Counted from the first letter of the stretch, positions 1 through 9,718 are shown. The stretch is 64,000 bases of DNA from Polynucleobacter sp. AP-Titi-500A-B4 (GCF_018688095.1 NZ_CP061311.1:1138190-1202189), one strand, 5' to 3'. Made by a program: numbers and translations. The notes: generated by a model not told the origin, from the sequence alone.

Positions 1-136
1 ACGGTAACGGTAATTGCTGCTCTAAACCTTGTTGTAAAGCGCCGGCATCCACTTGGGCAAAAGCCTGTCCTGTAGCCAGCGTGGCAATTGTCGTTAAAGC
101 TAATAATGATTTTTGGAATTTGGTGGGGTGGGTCAT
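1..136 (-). CDS. N-terminal fragment of a probable FhaC/ShlB-type (TpsB) outer-membrane transporter
   Basis: The gene runs off the left edge, so only the first 45 codons are visible, starting at an ATG complementary to 134-136. The peptide begins with a basic n-region (MTHPTKFQKS), a hydrophobic core (LLALTTIATLATG) and a likely signal peptidase site after QAFA. The mature start, QVDAGALQQGLEQQLP, resembles the Pro/Gln-rich beginning of ShlB/FhaC/HecB transporters, which carry large exoproteins through the outer membrane. A filamentous-haemagglutinin-like exoprotein lies about 25 kb away and would fit as a substrate. With so little sequence, a generic secreted protein is the alternative; only the signal peptide is secure. 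Confidence 0.45.
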   Translation of the reverse strand, partial: MTHPTKFQKSLLALTTIATLATGQAFAQVDAGALQQGLEQQLPLP

Positions 137-284
137 GTAAATCAAAACAAGCTAAGTGCTTGATAATTAATGTTTAAATTATATCGTTTATAGGGATTTG
201 TCCGATAAATGCCATGATTAATAGTCGCCAACAATCATTTACCTCAATTCAGGTGAAAATAGCCTCTCTCGTTTAAGATTTCTT

Positions 285-1412
285 ATGAATTCCACTGTTA
301 GCGCCCCAATTGCCTTTGACTACCCGCAGCAAGACTCTGCTGGGGTTACCTGCACCGCCCAAGCCTGGGCCAAAGTCCCACCGCACCTCGCTGGACCCCA
401 GAAGGATGCTGTCATTGCCCGCATTAAGCAGCTTTTAGTAGAAAAAGATGCTGCGCTTATCGCTCACTATTACGTGGATGGCGATATTCAAGACTTAGCC
501 ATGGAGACTGGTGGCTATGTAGCTGACTCTTTAGAGATGGCGCGCTTTGGTAAAAATCATCCTGCCAAAAATTTAGTTGTTGCTGGTGTTCGTTTCATGG
601 GTGAAACTGCCAAGATTCTCAGTCCTGAAAAACGTATCTTCATGCCTGACTTAGATGCAACCTGTTCTTTAGATTTGGGTTGCGATGCTGCTGACTTTGC
701 GAAGTTTCGTGTGGCACATCCCGATCGAGTTGTGGTGGTGTATGCCAATACAAGTGCGGCCGTAAAAGCTCAAGCTGATTGGATGGTGACTAGCTCATGC
801 GCTCTAGCCATCGTGCATCAACTCAAAGTTGAAGGTAAAAAAATCTTATGGGCACCTGATCGTCATCTTGGTAGATATATTCAAGAACAAACGGGCGCTG
901 ATATGTTGTTATGGAATGGTGCCTGCATCGTTCATGATGAATTTAAGGCTGCTGAACTCGAGATTCTGAAGGCTGCTCATCCTAAGGCCATGATTCTGGT
1001 ACACCCTGAATCACCTCAAGCTGTAGTAGATCTAGCAGATGTCGTTGGCTCTACGTCAGCCATGATTAAGGCTGTAGTGGATGGCGCCGCTACTGAATAC
1101 ATCGTCGCAACCGATAAGGGCATCTTGCATCGCATGCGTCAGCTAGCTCCCAACAAGAAATTGATTGAGGCCCCAACTGCTGGTAACAGTGCTACCTGCA
1201 AGAGCTGTGCCCATTGCCCTTGGATGGCCATGAATGGTCTGCAAGGAATCTTGGATTGCCTAGAAAACGCCTCTGGTGAAATCTTCATCGATGAACCGAT
1301 TCGGGTTCAAGCATTAGGTTGTATTGAACGCATGCTCGACTTCACCAAAAATCATCCCGATCTTCTTGCTAAAGCACAGCATGGCTTTGTGAAGAATATT
1401 GGCGCCGCTTAG
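285..1412 (+). CDS. nadA: Quinolinate synthase A (type with [4Fe-4S] cluster)
   Basis: NadA condenses iminoaspartate with dihydroxyacetone phosphate to give quinolinate, the second step of de novo NAD synthesis in the cytoplasm. The 375-residue length fits the family. The three conserved cluster cysteines are recognisable: Cys127 in [10 protein letters not shown], Cys214 in [11 protein letters not shown], and the last cysteine of CKSCAHC at 305-311 before PWMAMN. An N-terminal extension of about 40 residues precedes the first conserved helix ([12 protein letters not shown]). nadC follows on the same strand after about 35 bases, and nadB converges from the other side, so the whole aspartate-to-nicotinate-mononucleotide branch is here. 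No strong Shine-Dalgarno sequence is visible before the ATG. Confidence 0.97.
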   Translation: MNSTVSAPIAFDYPQQDSAGVTCTAQAWAKVPPHLAGPQKDAVIARIKQLLVEKDAALIAHYYVDGDIQDLAMETGGYVADSLEMARFGKNHPAKNLVVAGVRFMGETAKILSPEKRIFMPDLDATCSLDLGCDAADFAKFRVAHPDRVVVVYANTSAAVKAQADWMVTSSCALAIVHQLKVEGKKILWAPDRHLGRYIQEQTGADMLLWNGACIVHDEFKAAELEILKAAHPKAMILVHPESPQAVVDLADVVGSTSAMIKAVVDGAATEYIVATDKGILHRMRQLAPNKKLIEAPTAGNSATCKSCAHCPWMAMNGLQGILDCLENASGEIFIDEPIRVQALGCIERMLDFTKNHPDLLAKAQHGFVKNIGAA

Positions 1413-1448
1413 TTTAGTTTTTTTCTTTTTAGATAGATATTGTTTTTC

Positions 1449-2306
1449 ATGTTTGATTACAACGAAACCTTAGAGCAAGCACGCCAACGCAATATTCATG
1501 ATGCCCTCATGGAAGATATTGGCAAGGGTGACTGGACTGCCAAGTTAGTTCCTAGAAAATCTGTGCATGCTCAACTTATTGTGCGTCAGGAAGCTGTGCT
1601 CTGTGGTGTTGATTGGTTTGAAGGTACTCTGAAGAAATTAGATCCTCATGCTAAAGTCACCTGGAGTTACATCGAAGGTAACTTGATGAAGCCAGATACC
1701 AAGGTATGCGACATTCAAGCAGACTCACAAGCCCTCCTCTCTGCAGAGCGCACCTGTATTAACTTCTTACAAACCTTATCTTGGACTGCCAGCATTACAC
1801 GCCAACACGTTGATGCCATTGCCGGGGCAAGCCCCAATCCTAAAGGTTGCGCAGTATTAGATACTCGCAAAACAATTCCAGGTTTACGCCAGGCACAAAA
1901 ATATGCAGTGCGAGTTGGCAATGGTCAGAACCAGCGTCTTGCTCTATGGCACGGCATCCTGATTAAAGAAAATCACATTGCAGCGGCAGGCAGCGTTACT
2001 GCTGCACTTCAGAATGCACAAGCACTGAATGCAGGAGTGGATATTCAGATTGAAGTTGAGAACTTCGCTGAATTGGAAGAAGCGTTAGCTGCTGGCGCCA
2101 AGAGCATCTTGATTGATAACTTTAATACCGATCAAATGAAACAAGCTGTAGCCATTACTGCTGGCCGTGCATTACTAGAAGCCTCTGGTGGCATTAATTT
2201 AGATCAGATGCGTGCGATTGCCGCTACAGGTGTGGATCGTATCTCACTGGGCAAGCTAACCAAGGATGTGAATTCCATTGATTTCTCAATGAGAATTCTG
2301 GGTTAA
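1449..2306 (+). CDS. nadC: Nicotinate-nucleotide pyrophosphorylase (carboxylating)
   Basis: NadC converts quinolinate and PRPP to nicotinate mononucleotide, CO2 and pyrophosphate. The family blocks are present: DTRKTIPGLR for phosphate/quinolinate binding, the LIKENHI strand and the C-terminal EASGGI phosphate loop. The NHR-type motif reads NQR. I start at the ATG at 1449 (MFDYNETL). A TTG three codons upstream (1440) could also serve, but that extension is not conserved-looking. The stop codon lies only three bases from the nadB stop on the opposite strand, so the two transcripts converge tail to tail with no room for a dedicated terminator. Confidence 0.96.
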   Translation: MFDYNETLEQARQRNIHDALMEDIGKGDWTAKLVPRKSVHAQLIVRQEAVLCGVDWFEGTLKKLDPHAKVTWSYIEGNLMKPDTKVCDIQADSQALLSAERTCINFLQTLSWTASITRQHVDAIAGASPNPKGCAVLDTRKTIPGLRQAQKYAVRVGNGQNQRLALWHGILIKENHIAAAGSVTAALQNAQALNAGVDIQIEVENFAELEEALAAGAKSILIDNFNTDQMKQAVAITAGRALLEASGGINLDQMRAIAATGVDRISLGKLTKDVNSIDFSMRILG

Positions 2307-2309
2307 TAA

Positions 2310-3965
2310 TTAGGTTTCTTTTGTGTTTTCCACACCCTCTGCCTGAGGGGTCAATATGGTTGGGTATGAGACCGCCCAAGTACCAGGGTAATCACGACTG
2401 TAATGTAATCCCCTGCTTTCTCGGCGCATGAGTGCTGATCTGACGATGAGCTCAGCGCACTCTAACAAGTTACGCAACTCAATCAGGTCACGCGTCACCT
2501 TAAAGTTCGCGTAATACTCTTGTACTTCATATCGAAGTAGCTTAATTCTATGTAAGGCGCGCTCTAGGCGTCGATTAGTCCTTACGATGCCGACATAGTT
2601 CCACATGAGTGAACGCAATTCATCCCAGTTATGGGCAATCACCACCTGCTCATCCGCATCTTCTACTTGACTTTCATCCCACAGGGGAAGATTTGGCATC
2701 ACTGGTGTCTTCAGCCCCGAAATATCTTCAGCAGCCGCTTTACCAATGACCACGCACTCGAGAAGTGAGTTACTTGCCAAGCGATTGGCGCCATGCAGAC
2801 CGGTATAAGTAGCCTCACCTACTGCATATAGACCTGGTAAATCTGTTCTTCCTTTGAGATCAGTCACCACACCACCGCAGGTGTAATGGGCTGCAGGCAC
2901 TACCGGAATAGGTTCTTTGGTGATATCTAATCCAAGACTTAAGCAGCGCGCATAAATCATCGGAAAATGTTCTTTAATAAATACTTCGCCTAAATGAGTA
3001 GCATCAAGATGAACATAATCCAAACCGTGCTTCTTCATTTCAAAGTCAATAGCACGTGCCACTATATCTCGTGGGGCTAACTCATTGCGCTCATCATGTT
3101 CCGGCATAAAGCGAGTGCCATCCGGAAGTTTTAATATGCCACCCTCGCCGCGCATTGCTTCAGTAATCAAGAAGGTCCGATCGCTTGGGTGATACAAACA
3201 GGTTGGGTGAAACTGAATGAATTCCATATTGCCTACGCGACAACCTGCACGCCAGGCCATGGCAATACCATCACCAGTAGCGGTATCAGGATTACTGGTG
3301 TAGCGATACACCTTACCAACACCGCCAGTAGCTAGCACTACAGACTTTGCCTCAATTGTTTCTACCCGATTGTTTTTAATATCTAAGGCATAAACGCCAT
3401 AGCAACGATTGGGTTTAGTGCGCTGCGTCTTGGCATCGAGCTGGCGATTAGTGATGAGATCTAAAGCAATCCAATGCTCAAGAATTCGAATATTTTTATG
3501 GGACTTAGCCTTGTCCAGCAGCACTTCATGAATAGCCTTACCAGTAGCATCAGCAGCGTGCGCAATACGGCGATGACTGTGACCACCTTCGCGGGTTAAG
3601 TGCAAACCCATCGGACCAGACTTATCTTCAGTAAAAGGAACACCCTGCTCTACCAACCATTTGAGGGCTTGCGCACTTTCTTCAGCAATGTAACGAGCGG
3701 TTGATTCAACCACTAAACCAGCGCCAGCATCAAGTGTGTCAGCCACATGCGAATCAATACTGTCATGCTCTTTATCCACCACCCCAACTATGCCGCCTTG
3801 GGCCCATGCGGTAGCTGCCTCACCTAAACCGCGTTTCGCCATCAGAATCACTGGCTGGGTTTCAGCCATGTGCAAGGCAACCGTTAAGCCAGCTAAACCA
3901 GCCCCAATAATGAGAACCGGTAATTCAGCTTGAGCTTGGGAAGGTGTTGGTGTGGAACTAGCCAT
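2310..3965 (-). CDS. nadB: L-aspartate oxidase
   Basis: NadB is the FAD flavoprotein that oxidises L-aspartate to iminoaspartate, feeding NadA. The 551-residue protein shows the dinucleotide-binding loop IGAGLAGL at about residues 20-27, the succinate dehydrogenase/fumarate reductase-type blocks [10 protein letters not shown] and HPTCLY, and [13 protein letters not shown], which includes the substrate-binding Arg. The C-terminal helical domain is complete. The start ATG lies only six bases after the stop codon of the upstream mazF-like toxin, and any Shine-Dalgarno sequence would have to sit inside the toxin gene. nadB is therefore probably cotranscribed with that toxin-antitoxin pair unless a promoter lies within it. 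Confidence 0.97.
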   Translation of the reverse strand: MASSTPTPSQAQAELPVLIIGAGLAGLTVALHMAETQPVILMAKRGLGEAATAWAQGGIVGVVDKEHDSIDSHVADTLDAGAGLVVESTARYIAEESAQALKWLVEQGVPFTEDKSGPMGLHLTREGGHSHRRIAHAADATGKAIHEVLLDKAKSHKNIRILEHWIALDLITNRQLDAKTQRTKPNRCYGVYALDIKNNRVETIEAKSVVLATGGVGKVYRYTSNPDTATGDGIAMAWRAGCRVGNMEFIQFHPTCLYHPSDRTFLITEAMRGEGGILKLPDGTRFMPEHDERNELAPRDIVARAIDFEMKKHGLDYVHLDATHLGEVFIKEHFPMIYARCLSLGLDITKEPIPVVPAAHYTCGGVVTDLKGRTDLPGLYAVGEATYTGLHGANRLASNSLLECVVIGKAAAEDISGLKTPVMPNLPLWDESQVEDADEQVVIAHNWDELRSLMWNYVGIVRTNRRLERALHRIKLLRYEVQEYYANFKVTRDLIELRNLLECAELIVRSALMRRESRGLHYSRDYPGTWAVSYPTILTPQAEGVENTKET

Positions 3966-3971
3966 AAACTT

Positions 3972-4298
3972 TTATGAAATGATTGCCGACAACTTCGCCA
4001 TAACTTCATCCATCACTTGCAATGGTGCTTTTTCGAGTTTTCTGGCCTTCCTCGCACTCAAATCCAGCACTCTAGGCTGATCACAACGCACCACTCCCAA
4101 AGTTTTAGTGTTGGCTAACTCGACCGTAAATCCTGCGACACGTGCAAAATTTCCACCGGTTGTAATTGGCAAAACTACTGGGGCCTTGGTTAATTTATTA
4201 AACGGCTCCCTTGTGACTACTAAAACTGGCCTGATTCCTTTTTGCTCATGACCAGAACTTGGGTCAAGTGATACCAGATAAATATCCCCACGATCCAT
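3972..4298 (-). CDS. MazF/PemK-family mRNA interferase toxin
   Basis: This 108-residue protein has the CcdB/PemK SH3-like fold signature: RGDIYLVSLDPSSGHEQKG at the N-terminus, followed by IRPVLVVTREPFN, VVLPITTGG and RCDQPRVLDL. Family members cleave mRNA at short specific sequences, and the conserved Arg after the basic loop and the Ser/Thr in PITTG lie near the active site. The start codon overlaps the antitoxin stop (TAATG), the usual translational coupling of type II modules. The toxin stop lies six bases before nadB. Cleavage specificity cannot be read from the sequence. Confidence 0.9.
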   Translation of the reverse strand: MDRGDIYLVSLDPSSGHEQKGIRPVLVVTREPFNKLTKAPVVLPITTGGNFARVAGFTVELANTKTLGVVRCDQPRVLDLSARKARKLEKAPLQVMDEVMAKLSAIIS

Positions 4299-4555
4299 TA
4301 AAGCAACTCTTTGCCAATGGGAGCAATATCAAGCCACTCGCGCTCTTCTGGAGTTCTCTTCTGCTGAGGCTTACATTGCGCCAATAATTCTTCAAGCGTG
4401 TATTTAGGCTTCTTGATTGGCTCAATAACCAAACGCCCTTTCTCAACCGCAACATCCACAGATGATCCCGGCTCAAGATTTAGCAAGCTCAATATAGATG
4501 GGGGTACTGCCAACATGATAGAGCCACCGACTTTACGCAAATTTGTTATTGACAT
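4298..4555 (-). CDS. AbrB/MazE-family antitoxin
   Basis: This 85-residue protein has an N-terminal SpoVT/AbrB DNA-binding domain (LRKVGGSIMLAVPP, then LNLEPGSSVDVAVEKGRLVIEP). The C-terminal tail (YTLEELLAQC through WLDIAPIGKELL) is of the kind that wraps around MazF toxins. It is the first gene of the pair and should repress its own promoter. Upstream of its ATG is a very AT-rich stretch (about 4585-4620) that probably contains that promoter. The order antitoxin, toxin, nadB on one strand suggests that autoregulation by this protein also sets nadB transcription. Confidence 0.9.
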   Translation of the reverse strand: MSITNLRKVGGSIMLAVPPSILSLLNLEPGSSVDVAVEKGRLVIEPIKKPKYTLEELLAQCKPQQKRTPEEREWLDIAPIGKELL

Positions 4556-4745
4556 GGGCTGCCTTCTACAAGCTATGATGTTGATGAAAATATATTTATT
4601 ATATAAAAGTATAACATTAAAACAGGATTAAAACCGAATTAAATCAGCCATCTAAACCTTACTTATCCCAAAAAGATTACCTACAAGCATTCAGTGAATA
4701 CACGCTTGAGTAACTGGGTAGACCCTATTATCAGGGAGATTGAAG

Positions 4746-4778
4746 CAATAAACCCCATCTCAGTGATGGGGTTTATTG
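4746..4778 (-). terminator. Perfect 14-bp stem-loop downstream of the formate dehydrogenase operon
   Basis: CAATAAACCCCATC (4746-4759) pairs perfectly with 4765-4778 across a five-base loop. The hairpin lies about 30 bases beyond the fdhA stop codon and ends in a T-rich strand on the fdh side, so it fits an intrinsic terminator or an mRNA 3'-end stabiliser. No long T-run follows. The rest of the 4556-4810 gap holds only the AT-rich antitoxin promoter region. Confidence 0.65.
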
Positions 4779-4810
4779 ACATTAAAGCATTTACTGCAGC
4801 AATAAGAACA

Positions 4811-7705
4811 CTAAATATTAGACGTCACCTTAGATCCACCTGGAGCATTGGTACCGTATCCCATAATCTTGGCCACATCTCCACCCTTGGCAAGTTTGAC
4901 AGCGCAGTACTTAAATTCTGGAATCTTCCCAAATGGATCTAAGGCAGGATTGGTAATCAAGTTTGCCGCAGCTTCATAGTAAGCAAACGGAATGAAGATT
5001 ACGCCTCTTGGAGTGCCATCATCTCTGCGCACGTGTATACCTACCTCACCGCGACGAGACTGAACAGTAATGACATCGCCAGCAGTTACCCCTAATTGAG
5101 TCATGTCTTCACCATGCATCGACACTGTAGCCATAGGCTCAATTGCATCAAGCACCGTTGCACGGCGCGTCATACTACCTGTGTGCCAGTGCTCTAACTG
5201 TCGGCCTGTAATCAATACAAATGGATATTCTGTATCTGGACGTTCGTTAGCTGGAATAATGTCGGCAGGTACAAGTTTAACTTTACCGTCTGGCGTTGCA
5301 AAGCTGTCATCAAATACGATTGGGCGGCCCGGATCTTCTAGCGATAGACATGGATAAGTCACGCTAGATTCTTTTTCTAAGCGCTCCCAAGTAATGCCAT
5401 TAATTGCACCATGCATTGCTTGCCGCATCTCGTCATAGACAGCTGCTACACCAGCATCTGGTCCTTGGTAATTCCAATTCAGACCCATACGCTTGGCGAT
5501 TTCTTGAATGATCCACAAGTCTGCCTTAGCGTCACCCGGTGGGTTGATTGCCTTCTTACCCATCTGCACCATACGGTCGGTGTTGCTTGCTGTACCCACC
5601 TTCTCTGGCCAAGCGCTGGCTGGCAACACAACGTCAGCTAGCAGCGCTGTTTCTGTCATGAAAATATCTTGAACCACCAAATGCTCTAAGGAGGCTAATG
5701 CGTGACGTGCGTGATTTAAATCAGGATCACTCATTGCTGGGTTTTCACCTTCGACGTACATGCCACGAATTTTGTCCGGGTCGCTATCTGGTGCCGTGAT
5801 CTTGTGCATGATCTCAACCACGGTGTAACCAGGTTTCTTATCAAGCGGGGTGCCCCAAAATTTTTCAAACCAAGCATGTGCCTCAGGGTTATCAACGCGC
5901 TGATAGTTCGGGAACATCATTGGGATCAAACCAGCATCACTTGCACCCTGCACATTATTCTGACCGCGTAATGGATGTAAACCAGAACCAGGTTTACCAA
6001 TTTGACCGGTAATACTGACCAAGGCAATTAAGCAACGTGCGTTATCGGTGCCATGAACGTGTTGGCTCACACCCATGCCCCACAAAATCATGGCTGACTT
6101 TGTCGTCGCGAATTCTCGAGCAACTTCACGTAAGGTTTCTGCAGGAATACCGCAAATGGGTGCCATCGCTTCAGGGCTGTAGCCTTTGATATTTTCTTTT
6201 AAGGCTTCAAAGTTATTTGCGCGGTTCGCAATAAAGTCTTGATCTGCCAAACCCTCTTCAATAATCGTGTAGATCATGGCATTGAGCATAGCTACATCGG
6301 TATCTGGCTTGAACTGCATATTGCGCCAGGCGTGTTTACTGATCTCCGTCATGCGTGGATCGCAGAGCACAATCTTGGCTCCACGTTTAGCAGCATTCTT
6401 AAACCAAGTTGCGGCTACCGGATGGTTCGCTGTTGGATTTGATCCAATTAAGAAAATCAAACTCGAGTGCTCAACATCATTCACCTGATTACTGACAGCG
6501 CCAGAGCCCACACCTTCTAGCAATGCCGCTACTGATGATGCATGGCAAAGACGAGTGCAATGATCTACGTTATTGCTACCAAAGCCAGTACGAACCAGTT
6601 TTTGGAATAAGTACGCTTCTTCGTTACTCCCTTTAGCTGAACCAAAGCCAGCCAGCACTTTCAGGCCATGTTTGTCTTTAAGTTTCTTAAGACCGCCACC
6701 TGCAAAATCCAAGGCCTCTTCCCACGTAGCTTCGCGGAATATATCAGACCAGTCTTGTTTTCCTTCGAGGATAGATTCATCCTTAGGCACGCCAGGTTTA
6801 CGAATCAAAGGTTTTGTTAAACGCTGTGGATTGTGGATGTAATCCATACCGAAGCGACCTTTGACGCAAAGGCGATTGTGATTCGCTGGGCCATCGCGAC
6901 CCTCAACGCTCACAATCTTTTCATCTTTAACGTTATAAGTGATTTGACATCCAACACCACAGAATGGGCAGACAGAATCGACTTTTCGATCGACGGTCTG
7001 CGAACCAATCAATCCCTTGGGCATCAATGCACCAGTAGGACAAGCTTGCACACACTCGCCACAGGCAACGCACGTACTGTCGCCCATAGGATCATTAAGA
7101 TCAAAGACGATCTCGCTGTGTGCACCACGCATTGCATAGCCAATCACATCATTCACCTGCTCTTCACGACAGGCACGCACACAACGGTTACATTGAATAC
7201 AGGCATCTAGGTTAACTGCCATTGCTGGATGAGAGATGTCACTAGACACTTTTTCACGGCGCAACGCTTTGAGCTCTGGGCGAACGGTCACATCCATACG
7301 CGTAGCCCACGTACTGAGCTCACCATGTTGTTGCTTTTGTTCTTCAGCCTTGGTGTCACCTACCCACTTGAAGCCTTCATCAGGCATATCAGAGAGCAAC
7401 ATCTCCAGGACCAATTTTTGACTCTTGATGGCGCGCTCACTATTGGCTTTGACTTCCATGCCTGGTGTAGCGCTTCTACAGCAGCTAGGGGCTAAAGTAC
7501 GTTCACCATTGATTTCAACTACGCATGCACGGCAGTTTCCATCAGGGCGATAACCATCTTTAAAGCACAGATGCGGAATATCAATGCCATGACGTTTTGC
7601 AGCTTTGAGGATAGTTTCACCTTCATAAGAAACAATCGTCTTACCGTCTAATTTGAACTCAACAGTTTGTAGCTCGAGTTCTTTTGGATTGGTTGGTGCG
7701 TTCAT
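4811..7705 (-). CDS. fdhA: NAD-dependent formate dehydrogenase, alpha (bis-MGD W/Mo) subunit, FDH1-like
   Basis: This is the catalytic subunit oxidising formate to CO2 in the cytoplasm, 964 residues long. Domains in order are: an N-terminal [2Fe-2S] ferredoxin (residues about 12-90, PHLCF, GNCRACVVE, SCCR); a NuoG-type His/Cys segment; two [4Fe-4S] clusters (CIQCNRCVRAC and CVACGECVQAC, about 165-230); and the bis-MGD domain with CPFCGVGC and the metal-ligand Cys387-His388 in CTRLCHASS. A C-terminal molydopterin-binding domain starts near FVLITGRQLEHWHTGSMTRR. The ligand is cysteine, not selenocysteine. Length and the fused partner resemble the tungsten-containing two-subunit FDH1 of Methylorubrum extorquens more than FdsGBACD of Cupriavidus. 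No fdhD or fdsD/fdsC accessory gene follows in this window. Confidence 0.93.
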   Translation of the reverse strand: MNAPTNPKELELQTVEFKLDGKTIVSYEGETILKAAKRHGIDIPHLCFKDGYRPDGNCRACVVEINGERTLAPSCCRSATPGMEVKANSERAIKSQKLVLEMLLSDMPDEGFKWVGDTKAEEQKQQHGELSTWATRMDVTVRPELKALRREKVSSDISHPAMAVNLDACIQCNRCVRACREEQVNDVIGYAMRGAHSEIVFDLNDPMGDSTCVACGECVQACPTGALMPKGLIGSQTVDRKVDSVCPFCGVGCQITYNVKDEKIVSVEGRDGPANHNRLCVKGRFGMDYIHNPQRLTKPLIRKPGVPKDESILEGKQDWSDIFREATWEEALDFAGGGLKKLKDKHGLKVLAGFGSAKGSNEEAYLFQKLVRTGFGSNNVDHCTRLCHASSVAALLEGVGSGAVSNQVNDVEHSSLIFLIGSNPTANHPVAATWFKNAAKRGAKIVLCDPRMTEISKHAWRNMQFKPDTDVAMLNAMIYTIIEEGLADQDFIANRANNFEALKENIKGYSPEAMAPICGIPAETLREVAREFATTKSAMILWGMGVSQHVHGTDNARCLIALVSITGQIGKPGSGLHPLRGQNNVQGASDAGLIPMMFPNYQRVDNPEAHAWFEKFWGTPLDKKPGYTVVEIMHKITAPDSDPDKIRGMYVEGENPAMSDPDLNHARHALASLEHLVVQDIFMTETALLADVVLPASAWPEKVGTASNTDRMVQMGKKAINPPGDAKADLWIIQEIAKRMGLNWNYQGPDAGVAAVYDEMRQAMHGAINGITWERLEKESSVTYPCLSLEDPGRPIVFDDSFATPDGKVKLVPADIIPANERPDTEYPFVLITGRQLEHWHTGSMTRRATVLDAIEPMATVSMHGEDMTQLGVTAGDVITVQSRRGEVGIHVRRDDGTPRGVIFIPFAYYEAAANLITNPALDPFGKIPEFKYCAVKLAKGGDVAKIMGYGTNAPGGSKVTSNI

Positions 7706-7745
7706 ATAGTCTCGTTCTTCCCTATTCTTTTATTAAGGTACTTCC

Positions 7746-9548
7746 TTATTGAATCTCTTCTGGGAAATATTTATGAATACAGCGAATTGGGTTTGGTGCC
7801 GCTTGACCTAGACCGCAGATCGAAGCATCAACCATCACGGTAGCTAAATCTTCAAGAGTATCTTGATCCCAAGACTTGGCTTGCATCAACTTAGCTGCCT
7901 TACCAGTACCCACACGGCATGGCGTGCACTGACCACAACTCTCATGCTCAAAGAAGTGCATGACATTGAGCGCCATATCGCGTGCCTTATCTTTGTCACT
8001 GAATACCATCACCGCTGCAGAACCAATAAAGCAACCATAAGGCTGCAAGGTATCAAAGTCGAGTGGAATGTCATTCATCGTTGCTGGCAAGATACCGCCA
8101 GATGCGCCGCCTGGTAAGTAACCATAGAAATTGTGGCCATCTTGCATGCCGCCACAGTACTCATCAATCAACTCTTGAATCGTGATGCCAGCAGGTGCCA
8201 ATTTGACACCAGGCATCTTCACACGTCCGCTCACGCTGAAGCTGCGTAAGCCTTTACGATCATGACGACCGAATGAACTAAACCATTCTGGACCACGTTG
8301 AATAATGTCTCGCACCCAGTAGAGGGTTTCAAAGTTGTGCTCTAAGGTTGGTCGACCGAATAAGCCAACTTGGGCGATGTAGGGAGGACGCATACGGGGC
8401 TCGCCACGCTTACCTTCAATACTCTCAATCATGGCGGATTCTTCACCGCAAATATAGGCGCCTGCGCCACGACGCAATTCAATATTCGGAATTGGAAATG
8501 GCGGATTGGCTTTGAGCTTAGCCAATTCTTTTTCAAGTAGTTCACGGCAACCGTGATACTCATCACGCAAGTAGATATAGCAAGCATCAATACCGACAAC
8601 ATTAGCTGCAATCAATAAACCTTCTAAGAAACGATGTGGATCACGCTCGAGATAAGTACGGTCTTTAAATGTACCTGGCTCACCTTCGTCTATGTTCACC
8701 GCCATGAGCTTCGGCGCGGCTTGATCTTTCACAATCCGCCACTTACGACCTGCTGGGAATCCTGCCCCACCCAAACCGCGGAGACCAGAACTCTCCATTG
8801 CTTTGATCACAGTCTCAGCGTCTTTCTTGCCCTCATGAATTTCTTTGGCAAGGCTGTAACCACCTTGAGCACGATAGGACTCGTACCCCACATAGTCAGG
8901 CGAGACCGCTTGGTTCTGACCTTGTGGAGATATGCCTTGCTCTGCCAATGCAGCAGGATCAAAGTTCGCATCATCCTTCGCCATGGGCTGAGTAGTCAAC
9001 TGATTACCGACTGCTGCCTTGACCTTATCGGTTGTCGCAAATAGGACTGGATACTGGTGCACCACGGCTACAGGGGCCTGTTCGCAACGACCTACACATG
9101 GGGCAGCAATCACTTTAACCTTGGGGTTGCCCAAGATGGCTGCCAACTTTGAAAGAAGATTTTGTGCGCCAGATAATTCACATGCGATGCCGTCACAAAC
9201 ACGCACAGTGATATCAGCAACCGGATCATTTCCGCGTACGACTTCAAAGTGGTGATAGAAAGTCGCGACTTCATACACCTCCGCCATTGGTAAATTCATT
9301 TCTTTTGCCAAAGCGACTAAATGACGGTCATGTAATGCGCGATATTCATCATTGAGCTTATGGAGATTTTCAATCAATAAATCACGACGATGTGGAGCCT
9401 CACCAATCAACTGACGCACTTCTGCAACTGAAGCATCATCTGCTTGTCGACCTTTTAATTTACTTTTGCGACGAATGGTCTCCCTTAAATCATCAGCAGT
9501 AGCCACTGCGACTGCTTTGACTTCCTTGGTAGGCTTTGGGTGATTCAT
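7746..9548 (-). CDS. fdhB: Formate dehydrogenase beta subunit: NuoE-NuoF-like fusion (NAD/FMN diaphorase)
   Basis: This 600-residue subunit passes electrons from the alpha subunit to NAD+. Residues about 30-185 form a NuoE/FdsG-like thioredoxin-fold [2Fe-2S] domain with CDGIAC and CVGRC. After a linker, the NuoF/FdsB part carries the FMN/NADH loops GLRGLGGAGFPAG and GEPGTFKDR, the SLBB-type region, and the [4Fe-4S] ligands CGQCTPC plus the distal Cys in IRCIHKYF. The two domains, separate in Cupriavidus FdsG and FdsB, are one polypeptide here, as in FDH1B. The alpha gene follows after 40 bases, forming a two-gene operon whose promoter region (9549-9700) carries a repeat element shared with acs. 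Confidence 0.92.
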   Translation of the reverse strand: MNHPKPTKEVKAVAVATADDLRETIRRKSKLKGRQADDASVAEVRQLIGEAPHRRDLLIENLHKLNDEYRALHDRHLVALAKEMNLPMAEVYEVATFYHHFEVVRGNDPVADITVRVCDGIACELSGAQNLLSKLAAILGNPKVKVIAAPCVGRCEQAPVAVVHQYPVLFATTDKVKAAVGNQLTTQPMAKDDANFDPAALAEQGISPQGQNQAVSPDYVGYESYRAQGGYSLAKEIHEGKKDAETVIKAMESSGLRGLGGAGFPAGRKWRIVKDQAAPKLMAVNIDEGEPGTFKDRTYLERDPHRFLEGLLIAANVVGIDACYIYLRDEYHGCRELLEKELAKLKANPPFPIPNIELRRGAGAYICGEESAMIESIEGKRGEPRMRPPYIAQVGLFGRPTLEHNFETLYWVRDIIQRGPEWFSSFGRHDRKGLRSFSVSGRVKMPGVKLAPAGITIQELIDEYCGGMQDGHNFYGYLPGGASGGILPATMNDIPLDFDTLQPYGCFIGSAAVMVFSDKDKARDMALNVMHFFEHESCGQCTPCRVGTGKAAKLMQAKSWDQDTLEDLATVMVDASICGLGQAAPNPIRCIHKYFPEEIQ

Positions 9549-9593
9549 AGTCTCTAGTCTCTAATATTGATTTTTATAGCATTCATTTGCGTT

Positions 9594-9624
9594 TCTCAAA
9601 ACGAGCTAAAACGCAAAATAACGC
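9594..9624 (-). promoter_or_regulatory. Repeat element upstream of fdhB, matching one upstream of acs
   Basis: On the gene strand this reads GTTATTTTGC, GTTTTAGCTC, then GTTTTGAGA, lying about 46-76 bases upstream of the fdhB start. The acs promoter has GTCATTTTGC twice and then GCATTTTGAGA at almost the same distance (16395-16425). The phase of about 10 bp puts the repeats on one face of the helix, as expected for a regulator or UP-like element. The binding protein is unknown. Confidence 0.5.
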
Positions 9625-9718
9625 TTGATTTTGGGTTATTTCACACCCCAAGTCCTTGACTTCGCTCAAGGGACTTCAAAGGGACTAACTTAGAGCTAAA
9701 TTAAGGGTAAACCCTAAA

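Noticed and set aside
137..284. Possible riboswitch or NAD-linked regulator site upstream of nadA
   Set aside because: Only weak inverted repeats are present (for example AAGC-TAAGT-GCTT) and no known motif such as a NadR/NrtR-type dyad; it holds the promoters of two divergent genes.
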